Shown here: piece after piece, positions 50,069-60,504 of the stretch | Layout of the letters: the number at the start of each line of letters is the position of its first letter | Position numbering within the stretch: the stretch's first letter is position 1 | Assembly (NCBI RefSeq): GCF_014529535.1 | Contig: NC_050738.1 | Coordinates: 8,465,410-8,529,409, forward strand | Direction of reading: 5' to 3' | Origin: Bradysia coprophila | Lineage: Eukaryota > Arthropoda > Insecta > Diptera > Sciaridae | Length of the DNA: 64,000 bases | Program-made: the position numbers and the translations under genes | Notes under the pieces: generated by a model | The model's database searches: none | Seen by the model: the letters and a program-made list of their open reading frames with translations, nothing else | Told to the model about the DNA's origin: nothing

Positions 50069-53000
50069 ATGGCGATTTTCGAGGTATGAACTGATTTTGC
50101 ATTTGAAATTGTTTCCAATTTACTCAAAATTAATTTCACTGGAACAGTGGCGGAAATTCAATTTTTTCGACTTGCAAGGAAATGTTGACAATGGAAAAGT
50201 TGCTGAAGCCTTAAAGGTGAGATTGGACCTGTAAATTATTTGACGGAAACGATTTCTTCAATTTAACTGTTTTCACAAGGATGCAACGATAACATCGTCA
50301 ACGAATGGAAATAATCAGATAATACTGTGTGACTCAATGGGTCTGATTCATTTGTTCAATCGAAATTGGGATGCAACTTCGTTTAAGGGTCACGACGGAT
50401 CTATTTCATTGTGCGAAATAGCAACGCAGCATAATTTGCTCATTACTGTCGGGGTAATTCTTTAAAAATTTAAATCAAGTGGTACAGTTGTCATAATGTC
50501 TTGTCTGTCTGTAGGATGACGAAAGTGGATCGGCGCCTGCATTCAAAGTGTGGAATTTATCGAAAACAACCAAAAATGCCGTTTCCTGTCTACGAACGGT
50601 ACGAACTGCCTTACAAAAGCCCACAGCGCTCGGTGTGTCCGAAAACGGGCAATTTATGGCTATCGGCTACGATCGCGGCAGTATTTCATTGTACCGCGGT
50701 GACATCAGTCGTGATCGATCGAAGAATGTGAAAACGTTATCGGGTGGAATATCACCCATTACGGGAATTCAGTTCAAACAGTGCGGGAAAGTTGTTCAGA
50801 TGTTCGTGTGTTCGGATTCCGGAGTGCTGGTGTATAGTTTACAGCATAAGGACAAAGAGCCAAAAATTGTGCTGGATAAAACGTGCGAGCCAACGAGGTG
50901 TTGCGCTTTGCAAAAATCGTCTGTGGGATTAAATGAAACGCATTTCATGGTCGGACGGGATGATGTAAATGATTGTTTAAGTGTAGTAGTGACGTTAGAC
51001 TAATTTTTATTTATTACCAGGCCGTCTACTGTTACACTATTGATGGTCGTGGTCCGTGTTATGCTTTGGAGGGTCAGAAATCGATCATTCAGTGGTTCCG
51101 TTCGCACTTACTAACAGTATCCAAACCGAATAAAAACACAATCAGCACCCAAAAGTATAACTGGAATGTCTGCTCACGAACATAACTAATCCCGTTTTCA
51201 TTGCAGAGACTCAATCCTGACCGTCATTGATATTTCAAATAAATTCATTGTGTTCTCGTCACCCATCGATGCAACTGCAACCATTTTGGTGGAGTTCGGT
51301 ACGTGTTACATTATAACAACCGGCAACGAGGTGTTCCATTTGGACGAAAAAGATCTGCAAAGCAAATTGACTTTGCTGTTCAAAAAGAATTTGTACGACA
51401 TTGCCGTGCGCATAGCCAAAAGCAATCAGTACGATTCGGAAGGGTTGGCCGAAATTTTCAAACAATACGGTGATCACTTGTACAGTAAGGGTGACTTTGC
51501 CGGTGCTGTGGAACAGTATAGCAAGACTATTGGATATTTGGAGCCGTCCTACATTATTCGGAGATTCTTGGATTCGAGGCACATTAACTTTTTGACGGAT
51601 TATCTGCAGGTGGGTTGGGTTTTGAGTGACCCAAAAAGCTTGTCTTACAATCCATTGGCTTCAAGTAGTGAGAAAATGTATTTTTTTCAGGCACTTCACA
51701 AGCAGGGACACGCCACCTCTGATCACACAACCCTACTGCTGAATTGCTTCACACGTTTAGACAGAACGGACCAAGTAATTTATATTTTTTGACTGTAGCG
51801 TTGACCAATCAACGGTTTTCTTTTCAGTTGAAGGAATTTTTAAGCAACGACACCAATCCCGATATTATATTCGATCTAGAAGTAGCAATCAAAGTATGCC
51901 GTACTGCATCGGCTGAACATGCCCTGTCGCTGGCGAAACGCAACCAAAAACACGATCTATCAATAAGCATACTGACCGAAGATCAAGGGGCCTTCTTCGA
52001 AGCACTGGCTTACATTTCCAATTTGAAGTTCAGCGATGCGGAAGCCAATCTGAAAAAGTACGGTTTCATTTTGATGGAAAAATGTCCGATCGAAACGACC
52101 GAATTGTTGAAGAAACTGTGCACAAATTATCGCGAAAGAAATGCACGTAGTGACATGGATTTCTTGGATGCAAGCGCGCACATCGATCGAGCCAATTGTG
52201 AAGATTTCATTCATCTGTTTGTCAACTCGCCGGAACGATTGATTGACTTTTTGGAGCATTTGGTGAGGAATTTAACCGACTGCAGTCAATTAGTTTACAA
52301 CACGCTGATCGAACACTATCTGTGCGAATGGAAAACGAACCCGAAGTTAGAGGAACGATTGATGGATATCATGAAAAATCATGTTGAATCATTCGATCGA
52401 AATCATGTTCTGATCTTGTGCAGTACGTACGACTATTGGCCGGGTATTATGCTGATCTATGAAGAGCAAAAGCTGTGAGTACAGGGAACGGAATTAATCG
52501 TTTTGTGTGGACTAGAAACTAAAACATTTATTCATCCGCTCAGATATCATTTGATCGTGCGCCACTACTTGAAGAATCGTGACTACAACAGTTTGCTGAA
52601 CATATGCAAAAGACTGGGTCAGAATCAACCGCAATTGTGGCTGCAAGCACTGACTGGACTTCGTAAAGACAAAACAGCACCGGCTAATCTATTGCCCCAA
52701 ATATTGCAAGTCATTGCACAGGAGAAACTACAGTCACCGTTGCAAGTATTGAATTGTTTGGCGGTTGAAAATGGTCCTAGTCTGTCCTCGGTGCGAGAGT
52801 ACTTTTTGCAGGTATTCCAGAAGGAATACGAATCAACCAAACAGGTACGTGAACATAAAAATGTGAATTTATCTGTGTCGGAACTGATTGAACATTTTGA
52901 ATCTCGCGGTCTTTCAGGAGGAAGAAGCAGTAGAAAAATACCGTAGCGATTCTGTTGTACTCAAGAATCACATAAAGAATCTACAAGAAACAACAATTGA

Positions 53001-53904
53001 ATTCCGAGGAACGCTCTGTGATACTTGCCATCAACCGTTAAGTATGCCGGCACTGTATTTCCTCTGTCAACATGCATACCATCAAGAGTGAGAGATAGAA
53101 CAAACGAATCGTTTAGCTCACACTCATTTGACCAATTAATGTTTCAGTTGCGCTCGAGGCTTTTCCGAAACAGACAAAGACAGTCCCGTATGTCACAAAT
53201 GTCACACAAAGAACGATCAATTAGCTGACGCTCTGCGTGCGCAAAGCGAATCGCGTGGTCAGCATGAACTATTCCACAATCTTCTGGACCGATCCACCGA
53301 ACCATTCAGTGTGGTTGCTGAGTACTTTGGTCGAGGTCTTTTTAACGAAATTGTTTTGGTGGAGGAAGACAATGATGAGGTAACCGTTGCTACCAAACTG
53401 AATGTCTCAGTTCGTTGTTACTCAAATCTTCCTTTTCGTATCTAGATCAACCGAAATGTGGTCGAGATAAACCAACGCAATGCATCCCAATCTCAAATCA
53501 ATCCATTCAACAGCTATGGAGCGGGAGCCGAGGCAAAACTTCGCATCGATGAAGGCAGTACAGCCAAAAATCGCCAAGATCCGGCTAGAAAGATTCCAAT
53601 TCCTGAAGCACGAATGCGTCTCCAGGAATCGAACAAATTTTCCACAAGTCTCGAGGCAAACATAACCCGTCCGCCGCATATTCGGGACAAAAGTCCAAAG
53701 GTCACACCGTTCGGCAGTCCGAGGAGACCGACAAACACCATATCGAATAGCATAGCCAATCAACGAGCAAAAAATCCGTTCGATGATGACGATGGTTATG
53801 ACGACGCGAAGAATCCGTTTGCAGAAGATGATGATGGAGTCACCGATGCCGACAAAAACAATCCATTCGAGGAGTACGATAATAATCTGAATCCATTTGC
53901 TTAG
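50069..53904 (+). CDS. Vps11: Vps11, HOPS/CORVET core subunit, with long NPF-rich C-terminal extension
   Basis: Vps11 is a core scaffold of the HOPS and CORVET complexes that tether endosomes, lysosomes and autophagosomes. Twelve exons join in phase: 50069-50083, 50148-50216, 50280-50453, 50515-50964, 51021-51154, 51207-51609, 51691-51774, 51828-52474, 52544-52844, 52918-53087, 53148-53379 and 53446-53904, giving 1,045 residues. It begins MAIFEWRKFNFFDLQ, has an N-terminal beta-propeller region, and then helical clathrin-repeat-like sequence (GDHLYSKGDFAGAVEQYSKT). A C-terminal RING follows: LCDTC, FLCQHAYHQDC, VCHKC. After YFGRGLFNEIVL, where human Vps11 nearly ends, about 150 extra residues follow. 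They hold five NPF motifs and an acidic stretch and end NLNPFA. The first coding exon is only 15 nt. Identity is firm. Confidence 0.96.
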
Positions 53905-53981
53905 TGTTTGGTTAAATTGCTTAGCTTACGGAGTAGCTTATTTACTGAAAGCGTTTTTAATTACAAAAATATTTCTATCCA

Positions 53982-53987
53982 AATAAA
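53982..53987 (+). terminator. Polyadenylation signal AATAAA of Vps11
   Basis: AATAAA stands 78 bp after the Vps11 stop codon at 53904, in AT-rich 3' sequence. The opposite-strand SdhC ends at 54479, so this is the likely mRNA end region of Vps11. Confidence 0.6.
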
Positions 53988-54378
53988 GAAAATTAGACAA
54001 AAAATGGGGTTGTTTGGGTCATCACTTCATCATGCAACGAAGTCGAGTCCCTGTGGACAATATACGATGACGTCTAATTTAATGGATCGACATAACATTG
54101 AATGAAATGGCCGTCAAAGTACTCAATCCATGGAACAGACTTTCCTAAAGGTGTTTTTTGCCACAGATAACCGGCAAACCAGGAGATGAAAATTTTACAG
54201 ACTTTGCATAGTGAAACATCAGCATCAAAGATTACTCTTGAAGAATACACTAGATCGATCTGTTGTGCGGCGTCTGGGTATGAAGGATGAGTAGCGCGCC
54301 ACATCTCCCATTTTCGGAATTCATCCGAGCCTGACCAACTATCCAAAGATCACAAAAATTGAAGATTCATGAAGTTAA

Positions 54379-54384
54379 TTTATT
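54379..54384 (-). terminator. Polyadenylation signal AATAAA of SdhC
   Basis: TTTATT on the plus strand (AATAAA on the minus) lies about 95 bp beyond the SdhC stop. Together with the Vps11 signal it marks a convergent gene pair separated by 574 bp; nothing else is seen between them. Confidence 0.6.
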
Positions 54385-54478
54385 GCCATGTTCAAACACA
54401 CATAATACCAAAACAGTGATAACGCAGCCGTTACTTGTGTGATAAATCTAATTCATCACGAAAATATTCCGGACGACA

Positions 54479-55227
54479 TTACATTGCAGCTAATAGGGCA
54501 GCCAACGCAAATGACACACCCAACATCAAATAGCCGGTGGAATAAACTTCCTTCAATTTCAAGAATTTACCCATATCCCAAAACAAATGTCGAACGCCGT
54601 TGCAAGTGTGAAAAGCGGCTGGATATGCGAGAGTAAACTTGATTACAGCCAATGAAGCTGCGCTGAGATGAAGACCCTCGACCATTGTAACAAAAGCGGC
54701 AAAATCGTAGGGTAAAACGAGTGCACCAATGCCTAATGCAGCTGCATATCCACTCAAGGCCATACCTGTAATTACGACGTGTAAATCAATGTTCGAAGAC
54801 GAAATTATGGAAAACCTGGTAGTCACCTGTGAATCTATGAGTGATTGACAACACGCTGGTAATTTGAAATTTATAGATAGTTAGATGGGGTGACATTTCG
54901 CGTTTCAAGAAGGCATTCTTCTCCTCGTATGGTAACTTTTCATGTTCTGGAGGTGGTACAATTTTCAGCGAGACAGTTCGCACCATTGGATTTATCGGCG
55001 ATCGGATTCCATTTAGTTGGTGAGATAATGAGCGTCCCAAGGAACGACCGCACAATGATCTAAAAATCAAAATGTTCCATTTTAAACAAAAATATTTTCC
55101 TATTTGCGTTTCAGTTCTACATGAAGTTTATGTAATCAATAACATAACCTTCTCTACGTGAGGTAAACAAATGCCATTCTTTGTAGAACGAAAATTTATT
55201 AGTGTACCTGGTTAAATTGAAAGCCAT
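54479..55227 (-). CDS. SdhC: Succinate dehydrogenase cytochrome b560 subunit, mitochondrial
   Basis: SdhC is one of the two membrane anchors of respiratory complex II. It helps bind haem b and ubiquinone in the inner mitochondrial membrane. Three minus-strand exons join in phase: 55227-55208, 55059-54827 and 54765-54479, giving 179 residues. The start MAFNLTRSLCGRSLGRS is a basic, Ser/Arg-rich stretch typical of a mitochondrial presequence. The core follows: REMSPHLTIYKFQITS, then SITHRFTG, whose Ser/His/Arg residues lie in the quinone region. Three hydrophobic helices then include HTCNGVRHLFWD, which holds the likely haem-ligand His. The C-terminus is YLMLGVSFALAALLAAM. Length and order match the family (about 170 residues). 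The gene is convergent with Vps11. Confidence 0.96.
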
Positions 55228-55542
55228 TCTAGGTGGTCACTGGAGAAAATCACTTGATTTCGAAGTGGAAATAGTTTCTCTTCACTAAAGTAACTCTTCT
55301 TTTGGACAAACTTATCAGAGGAATGAAGTCAACTCGAATGAAAATATTATTCACCACCCAATCGCTAACGTTGACATACAAGTCACAAGTGACAGTTCAT
55401 AGTACAGTGCACTGACGCATGTTCAAAGTATTAGTTATTTATACAACAGAGTGATAAATGCTTTTATAGGCACTAGATGTGTGGATTGTCACTCGAGGCC
55501 GGAGGCCGAGTGGTACAATTCACATCGTGTTCCTAAAATAGT

Positions 55543-55677
55543 ACATTAAGGTACCGGTGAATATACCGAGAATTAATACTCTTCTGTATATTGCACAAAC
55601 ACGAGTGTAACGAGTGTATGTGTAATATACAGAAGAGGATTAGTGCGTGGTATATTCACTGGTTACCTTATAATGTT
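55543..55677. repeat. Hairpin element with ~55-bp arms
   Basis: The left arm (ACATTAAGGTACCGGTGAAT then ATACC...CTCTTCTGTATATT) and the right arm (AATATACAGAAGAG...GGTATATTCACTGGTTACCT) are inverted copies around ACGAGTGTAACGAGTGT. It is the first of a run of palindromes between SdhC and mRpL43. Confidence 0.75.
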
Positions 55678-55703
55678 TTATTGTATTGCGGAAACGATCA
55701 ACT

Positions 55704-55711
55704 TATCGATA
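55704..55711. promoter_or_regulatory. Candidate DRE (TATCGATA)
   Basis: An exact 8-bp match to the Drosophila DRE core bound by DREF, about 480 bp upstream of the SdhC start codon. DRE is common at fly housekeeping promoters, but the distance is large and the site lies among repeats, so a chance match is quite possible. Confidence 0.25.
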
Positions 55712-55818
55712 TATTAATGTAGGATATATTTACCTAGATAAATAATAATGACGTCATATCAATGGAATAATTGAGAGAAATAATGTTCCGAAAAACAGTG
55801 TTTAATGTCGATATATAG

Positions 55819-56680
55819 TTTCCCGTGGCGTGGACCCTGGATTTTCCAGCGTTTGCATTTTGGTTGTCCTTTTGTGACTTAAGAGCAGCTAAGTGGCAGC
55901 TAATTGGAGGTTTCGTCTTTCGTCATTTGCTGGCTCACCGTCAATGTCTGTAGCTTGTGGTGCAATTTTGTGAATGTATTTTTGTGACGTTCCAGCACAG
56001 GGAAGTGGCAGGATGGAAAGTGTCACGTTGAAGTTGCGCTGGACTGAATGTATGGTATGGTTTGTATGAATGGTGTTGCGTGAAAGCCGGAAGCAGGTAA
56101 ACTGTAAGGACAGGTACTTGAATGTATTGAAGTTTTTTGAATGAAAAGATTTAGTAGAGTAAAGTAGAATGAGCTGCGTACGTTTGAATGAGGGCAGATG
56201 CTGAGTGCTTGTTGGAATATGCAAAGGTTGAATGGAAATGCAGGAAGAACCAAACCGCGCAGATTGGAACAGACGAGCAGACAGCGACAAGGAAGGAACG
56301 CGAGGATGGCGGGTAGCTAAGTGTGTAGTAAGTGCACTGGCCAGAGAGGTAATTCGGCTGACTATATTGACTAAATGAAAGATAACGTTTGTAGATAGTC
56401 CGACTGTTAGACCGAGCGGCGGCAGTTGTTGTTAGTTACCTCTGTAACATACAGAGGTATATAAGTTCTAGCAACTTGAGTGGCGGCCCAGCGCTGCAGA
56501 CCTCAGACTGGCCTGGGGAATTCTCGCGAGATAACCAGGTCAGTCTCTGGTCAGCTTGGATGGCCGAAACGTAACAGGAAAACCCGACGTGCTTTTCCCT
56601 TACTGTTCTAAGAGAGCCTGACTGGGACCAGGGCCTGGTCCCCAGCTCAAGATGTGAAGTCTGAGTCTAAGTCTGAGTCT
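55819..56680 (+). mobile_element. 862-bp retroelement-type insertion with 18-bp target duplication
   Basis: The 18-mer TTTAATGTCGATATATAG flanks the segment directly (55801-55818 and 56681-56698). The right end is a short repeat GTCTGAGTCTAAGTCTGAGTC, resembling the simple tails of non-LTR elements, so the insert probably reads on the plus strand. A minus-strand open frame of 133 codons (55889-56290) has no recognised similarity and is antisense to the likely element direction. No reverse transcriptase remains, so the insert is non-autonomous or heavily 5'-truncated. Confidence 0.8.
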
Positions 56681-56800
56681 TTAATGTCGATATATAGACC
56701 GCAATGCAATAAAAGCATTTTTCATGTGTCGGGGCCGAAAATGAGGGAGTTTTGAGATTTTTCTTTGGTTTTCGACCCCTTACATGAAAATTTTTTTGAG

Positions 56801-56901
56801 TATCTGTTTTGGACGATTGATTTTAGGCCCTTTCGCATGTAGCCCTAACTTTGTTCGGGAAACTCGCGAAAGTGCCTAAAATCAATCGTCCAAAACAGAT
56901 A
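56801..56901. repeat. Hairpin with ~38-bp arms
   Basis: TATCTGTTTTGGACGATTGA (then TTTTAGGCCCTTTCGC) is inverted as GCGAAAGTGCCTAAAATC (then AATCGTCCAAAACAGATA), around a loop of about 27 bp. It lies between the 862-bp insertion and further hairpins. Confidence 0.8.
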
Positions 56902-56990
56902 CACAAATAACTATATCATCAAGTTGTGTACAACGTTTTTCGCAATAAAGGTAAAGGAAAGTCCTACTTTTTGTCAGTTGTTGCGAAAAA

Positions 56991-57175
56991 TATTTTATCT
57001 ACCTCGGTGAAATAATAGCAGTGAAAAATTGCTAATATTTCGCCGTCGGTAGATAAAATAGCGTATTCACCTCTGTCCACATGTTTATTTAGACACTTGG
57101 GGTTATAACATTCGCCTTCGGCTCATGCAATAACTCCCCCAAGTGTCTCAATAAACATGTGGACAGAGGTGAATA
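56991..57175. repeat. Two adjacent hairpins
   Basis: The first (56991-57060) has arms TATTTTATCTACC/GGTAGATAAAATA with GGTGAAATA/TATTTCGCC continuing inward. The second (57064-57175) has arms TATTCACCTCTGTCCACATG (then TTTATT) and AATAAACATGTGGACAGAGG (then TGAATA), enclosing ACACTTGGGG/CCCCAAGTGT. They are separated by only three bases. Confidence 0.8.
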
Positions 57176-57473
57176 ATCTACTATTATCACATACGCGCGG
57201 TGTCAAAATTACTTACCTAGAAGAATAATTCAAAAATTACACTTCAGTTGTTGTCTCGTTTTCGCTTATGTGATAAAATAGGGTACACACTTTTCACTAT
57301 CAGTCTCGGCAAGCCTCGACTTCTTTGTGACAAGTGTGTAATATATACATACTTTTGTTTTCCCTACAGTCGAATTGCATCACTAAAGTAAACAAGAGAA
57401 TTGGTTTGGGAGTTCACAGCATGTAATAGTTATTTGCATAACAAGCGATAAAAATTTGAACAGTAGTGTTTTC

Positions 57474-57694
57474 TAAGGCTGTAAACTTTGGGAAGGTCAC
57501 GCAGATACAGATACGCGGGTGACATACCACAGTTGATGATAAAATGGCCGATTTCATACAAAAATTCACCTTCTCTGATGATTCTCGTCGCTGTGATGAT
57601 GTGGTGATATTTTTTATATGTAGAATCATCAGAAGAGGTGTGTTCCCGCGTATCTAATAAGATCTGCGTGACCTCCCCAAAGTTTACAGCCTTG
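57474..57694. repeat. Hairpin element with ~45-bp arms and an inner palindrome
   Basis: The outer left arm AAGGCTGTAAACTTTGGGAA (then GGTCACGCAGAT) is inverted as ATCTGCGTGACC (then TCCCCAAAGTTTACAGCCTT). GATACGCG/CGCGTATC follows inward. An inner pair TTCTCTGATGATTCT/AGAATCATCAGAAGA adds a second stem. The minus-strand frames 57414-57629 and 57430-57747 are made of this repeat. Confidence 0.75.
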
Positions 57695-57716
57695 GTGTTC
57701 TCGTGTGAATTTTGTT

Positions 57717-57807
57717 GATCCGTGGCGAAGCCGAAGTTAATAAACACATGAAAATGAGGCTTTTCAACTTTTACCCCAAGTCAAGTTATGTAATGGATTT
57801 TACATTC
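57717..57807. repeat. Dispersed repeat, inverted copy of 33820-33906
   Basis: GATCCGTGGCGAAGCCGAAG (then TTAATAAACACATG) through AAAGCC...TTTTCAACTTTTACC to ATGTAATGGATTTTACATT matches the segment near 33820 in the opposite orientation. It directly follows the hairpin at 57474-57694. Confidence 0.7.
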
Positions 57808-58210
57808 GCCTTCCATCGAAAATACGACTTTAAATCGAATTCGCATATTTAGAAAATGTCAAAATGTTCACCGCTAACACATAGACAAATTTGTAATCTC
57901 TAGGGATGAAATATTGGAATTTGTAATCTCTAGGGATGAAATATTGGAAATTGTTAACCTAGAGTTAACAAACTGGAAAGCGCCGTGTATATGATACAAA
58001 TCGATCATAATTGTAATAGACATAGCAAACTGAGAGACTTCTCTCTCTTCAAAAACGAATGCTGTCAAGTATCGTTGTCGTGTTGTTGCAATATTTTTGT
58101 GTGCTATTGAAGTGATCGACATATTTTGTGTTTGTTTAATGCTTAGTTTTCGATTAAATTGATAATTTTTGGTGTTTTTCGTGATTTTCGATGAAAGGCG
58201 AATGTAAAAG

Positions 58211-58382
58211 CCATTAAATGACTCGGGTCGAAAAAGATTTTTAAAAATTCTCGGTGTATGTGTGAGCCTCGAGGGTATTGTAACATGAGAATGCGTGTTT
58301 GTGAACCGAGGTTTACCCTCTCAGCTCACACATACACCTCGAATTTTTAAAAATCGTTTTTCGACCCATGTGATTTAAATAA
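58211..58382. repeat. Hairpin element with ~65-bp arms
   Basis: CATTAAATGACTCGGGTCGA (then AAAAAGATTTTTAAAAATTC and GGTGTATGTGTGAGC) is inverted as GCTCACACATACACC (then GAATTTTTAAAAATCG and TTTTTCGACCCATG). A smaller palindrome with TTGTTTTC/GAAAACAA arms lies at about 58420-58470. The rest, up to mRpL43 at 59064, shows no gene I recognise; the 71-codon frame at 58580-58795 has no known similarity. Confidence 0.8.
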
Positions 58383-59063
58383 CTATTACATGCTTTTGAA
58401 ACCTAAACTAAATTTTTTGTTTTCCCTAGGTGTGTAATAAGCCACTTTCGACCCTAGTGAAAACAAAATCATGGAAAATGGTTATACACATTATAAGCAA
58501 AGTTCTGAATGAAACGCACATTCAAAGGCAGCGTTGTGTTTGGTCAACTCGCTTCATTTTCAGATAAGAATGCGTTGAAATGCGTTGTCTGTCAGTCGTT
58601 AAGCAAGAGAGAATGGTTAAAGTTAAATGCAAAAAAATCGCAACCATAGTTTTCTCTGAGACGAATCATGGAATCATTGAATTGACCTATGATATTCCTA
58701 TAATTTATGTGAGAAGACGATTCAACAAACTTTATGTGAGTACGATCGGAGAAAATGGAGAAACAGTTATATCGGCGGGATGTGGAGAACATTAATTCTA
58801 TTTCTATGAGTAGAACATAACTGCACGGAATTGTTTTTATTCCGTGAAAATTCGTTTCATTCATCTACGCAATCTAATGATCAACACGAAAACAAAATTT
58901 GGCTTATTAGTTTGATCAATTATTTTTATTTTTTTGAAAAGACCGCTTGAAACCTTATTTCTGATGAATTCACCTCAAAGACTAGTACTTTCAGAAAAGA
59001 AAATGTCAAAACGCCATCAAAAGACTGACTTGGAGAACAACAAATTTTGCAAGTTCTTGCAAA

Positions 59064-59751
59064 ATGTCTAACAAAAGTTTATTTCTAAAATCTACGTTTC
59101 CAAGAGCACCCATACAAAATGGGCTCGGACGTTACGTATGTCAGTTGCAAAGAATCACCCTTAAGTTCTGTAAAAGTCATGGATCCAGCAAAGGGATGCG
59201 GTAATTTTACAGGTTATGGACAAGAATTTCGTGATTCAAATCAGATGGATTTTTCTACAGGGACTTTCTTGAAAACAATTTGATCGACTTTGCCAAAAAT
59301 AATCCCGGTGTTGCTGTTTATGTCAAGCCTAGACGTCACAGAGGACCTGTAATGGTGGCAGAATATCGTTAGTTAATTAGATTTCACCGTCGAAAATGTG
59401 AATTTCATAACCGAACGATTTTTAGTGAACGGTGAACGGCATTGGTTGAATTGTCACAATCATTCGAACGAAGAAATCATCAAATGGATTGATCTGTTGC
59501 GTGGCCAAAATGCTAATTCGAGTGCCGTTCGTTTGCGGAAAATGTGGCACACCGAAAAACCGTCCATCCAGGGACCATGGACTCCGTTCACCCATAAAGA
59601 TCCGGAATTAAATTTGGTGGTGTTCCCTGACGAAAAACTGTCGAAGCCATTAGACATCAAGACGACTGCATCTGAGGTGCTAATGGAAATGTTTAAGCGG
59701 CAAAAAATGGAACAACAAAATTTAGATGAAAAGCAAACGGAAAAGAAGTGA
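59064..59751 (+). CDS. mRpL43: Large mitochondrial ribosomal protein mL43
   Basis: mL43 is a metazoan-type protein of the large mitoribosomal subunit, needed for translation in the mitochondrial matrix. It has a thioredoxin-like fold shared with the complex I subunit NDUFA2/B8. Three exons join in phase: 59064-59200, 59261-59367 and 59426-59751, giving 189 residues. The start [20 protein letters not shown] leads to [19 protein letters not shown], then [19 protein letters not shown], then [19 protein letters not shown]. The family-specific [20 protein letters not shown] block follows. The C-terminus is Gln/Lys/Glu-rich. The exon 1 donor ATGCG|GTAATT is weak but the phase fit is exact. The ATG is preceded by GCAAA, matching fly start context. 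Confidence 0.94.
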
Positions 59752-60047
59752 TGTGAGGAGTTTTTGTTATAGATAAAATAGATGCTAGTTGAACCCAATG
59801 ATCAGTGATTTTTTAGAATTGACCATCGGAGATGGTCTGAAGAGGGCGAAATAGAACAGTTCTAGTGATTACTTTTCCTACTCCTGGTCATCAGTAAAAT
59901 CAATTAAACTTTACAGTACTCATACTAGAATCCATTGTTTACAGGAGGTCATAGCTTATGTCTTAGGATTCAGCCTCTCGAAATTGGCAAATCTAAATTT
60001 CGGAAGAGATCGACTGCGGTCAACAGATTGTGTGACTTGAATGACCC

Positions 60048-60290
60048 TGCTTTGAAGCAACCTGACTTGAACCTGAATTTCTGAAATCTGTCAGATCAGG
60101 TAAATTAGTAAATTTTCATACAAATTTGTCAAAAATTTCAGTTCAACAAATTGAACCTGAAATGCGAAATCAGGTCTCAGGTCATTTCAGATCAGGTCCA
60201 GTCAAAATTCGTTTAGTCAGGTTTCAGGTAGATCTTGGTCTTGGTGGAAATTTAGGTTGGCATGCCCTGCTCCGAGCCTTAAATCACAGT
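60048..60290. repeat. ACCTGA-rich dispersed repeat
   Basis: The sequence is dense in CCTGACTTGAACCTGAA- and CAGGTCATTTCAGATCAGG-type words and ends CTCCGAGCCTTAAA, like 44647-45040. It lies between the convergent mRpL43 and Ste24 genes. From 59752 to 60047 only 3' flanking DNA is seen. Confidence 0.65.
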
Positions 60291-60504
60291 GATTGAATTG
60301 AAGGTTAAAACAATTTTTAGCGAAATGACTTACTGGCTTTATTTATTGAATTAACTTACGCTCATACGCCGAAAGAAATTTACCACAAAACACATCCATG
60401 AACACGTCGTAAAAACCATCGCAAACACACGCCATTTCAATTCTGTTCAGTCGTTAAATTATTTTTGGAAAATGTTTTTTTTTTAATCAAGCAACAGTCG
60501 GCTT

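Noticed and set aside
55889..56290. 133-codon minus-strand frame that starts like a mitochondrial presequence (MSLSARLFQSARFGSSC)
   Set aside because: It lies wholly inside the 862-bp insertion, antisense to the probable element direction, with no recognised domain.
60346..60435. 30-codon minus-strand ORF with good start context and an internal GTAAGT
   Set aside because: It sits in the probable 3'UTR of Ste24, next to its polyadenylation signal. No following exon was found and the peptide is unfamiliar.
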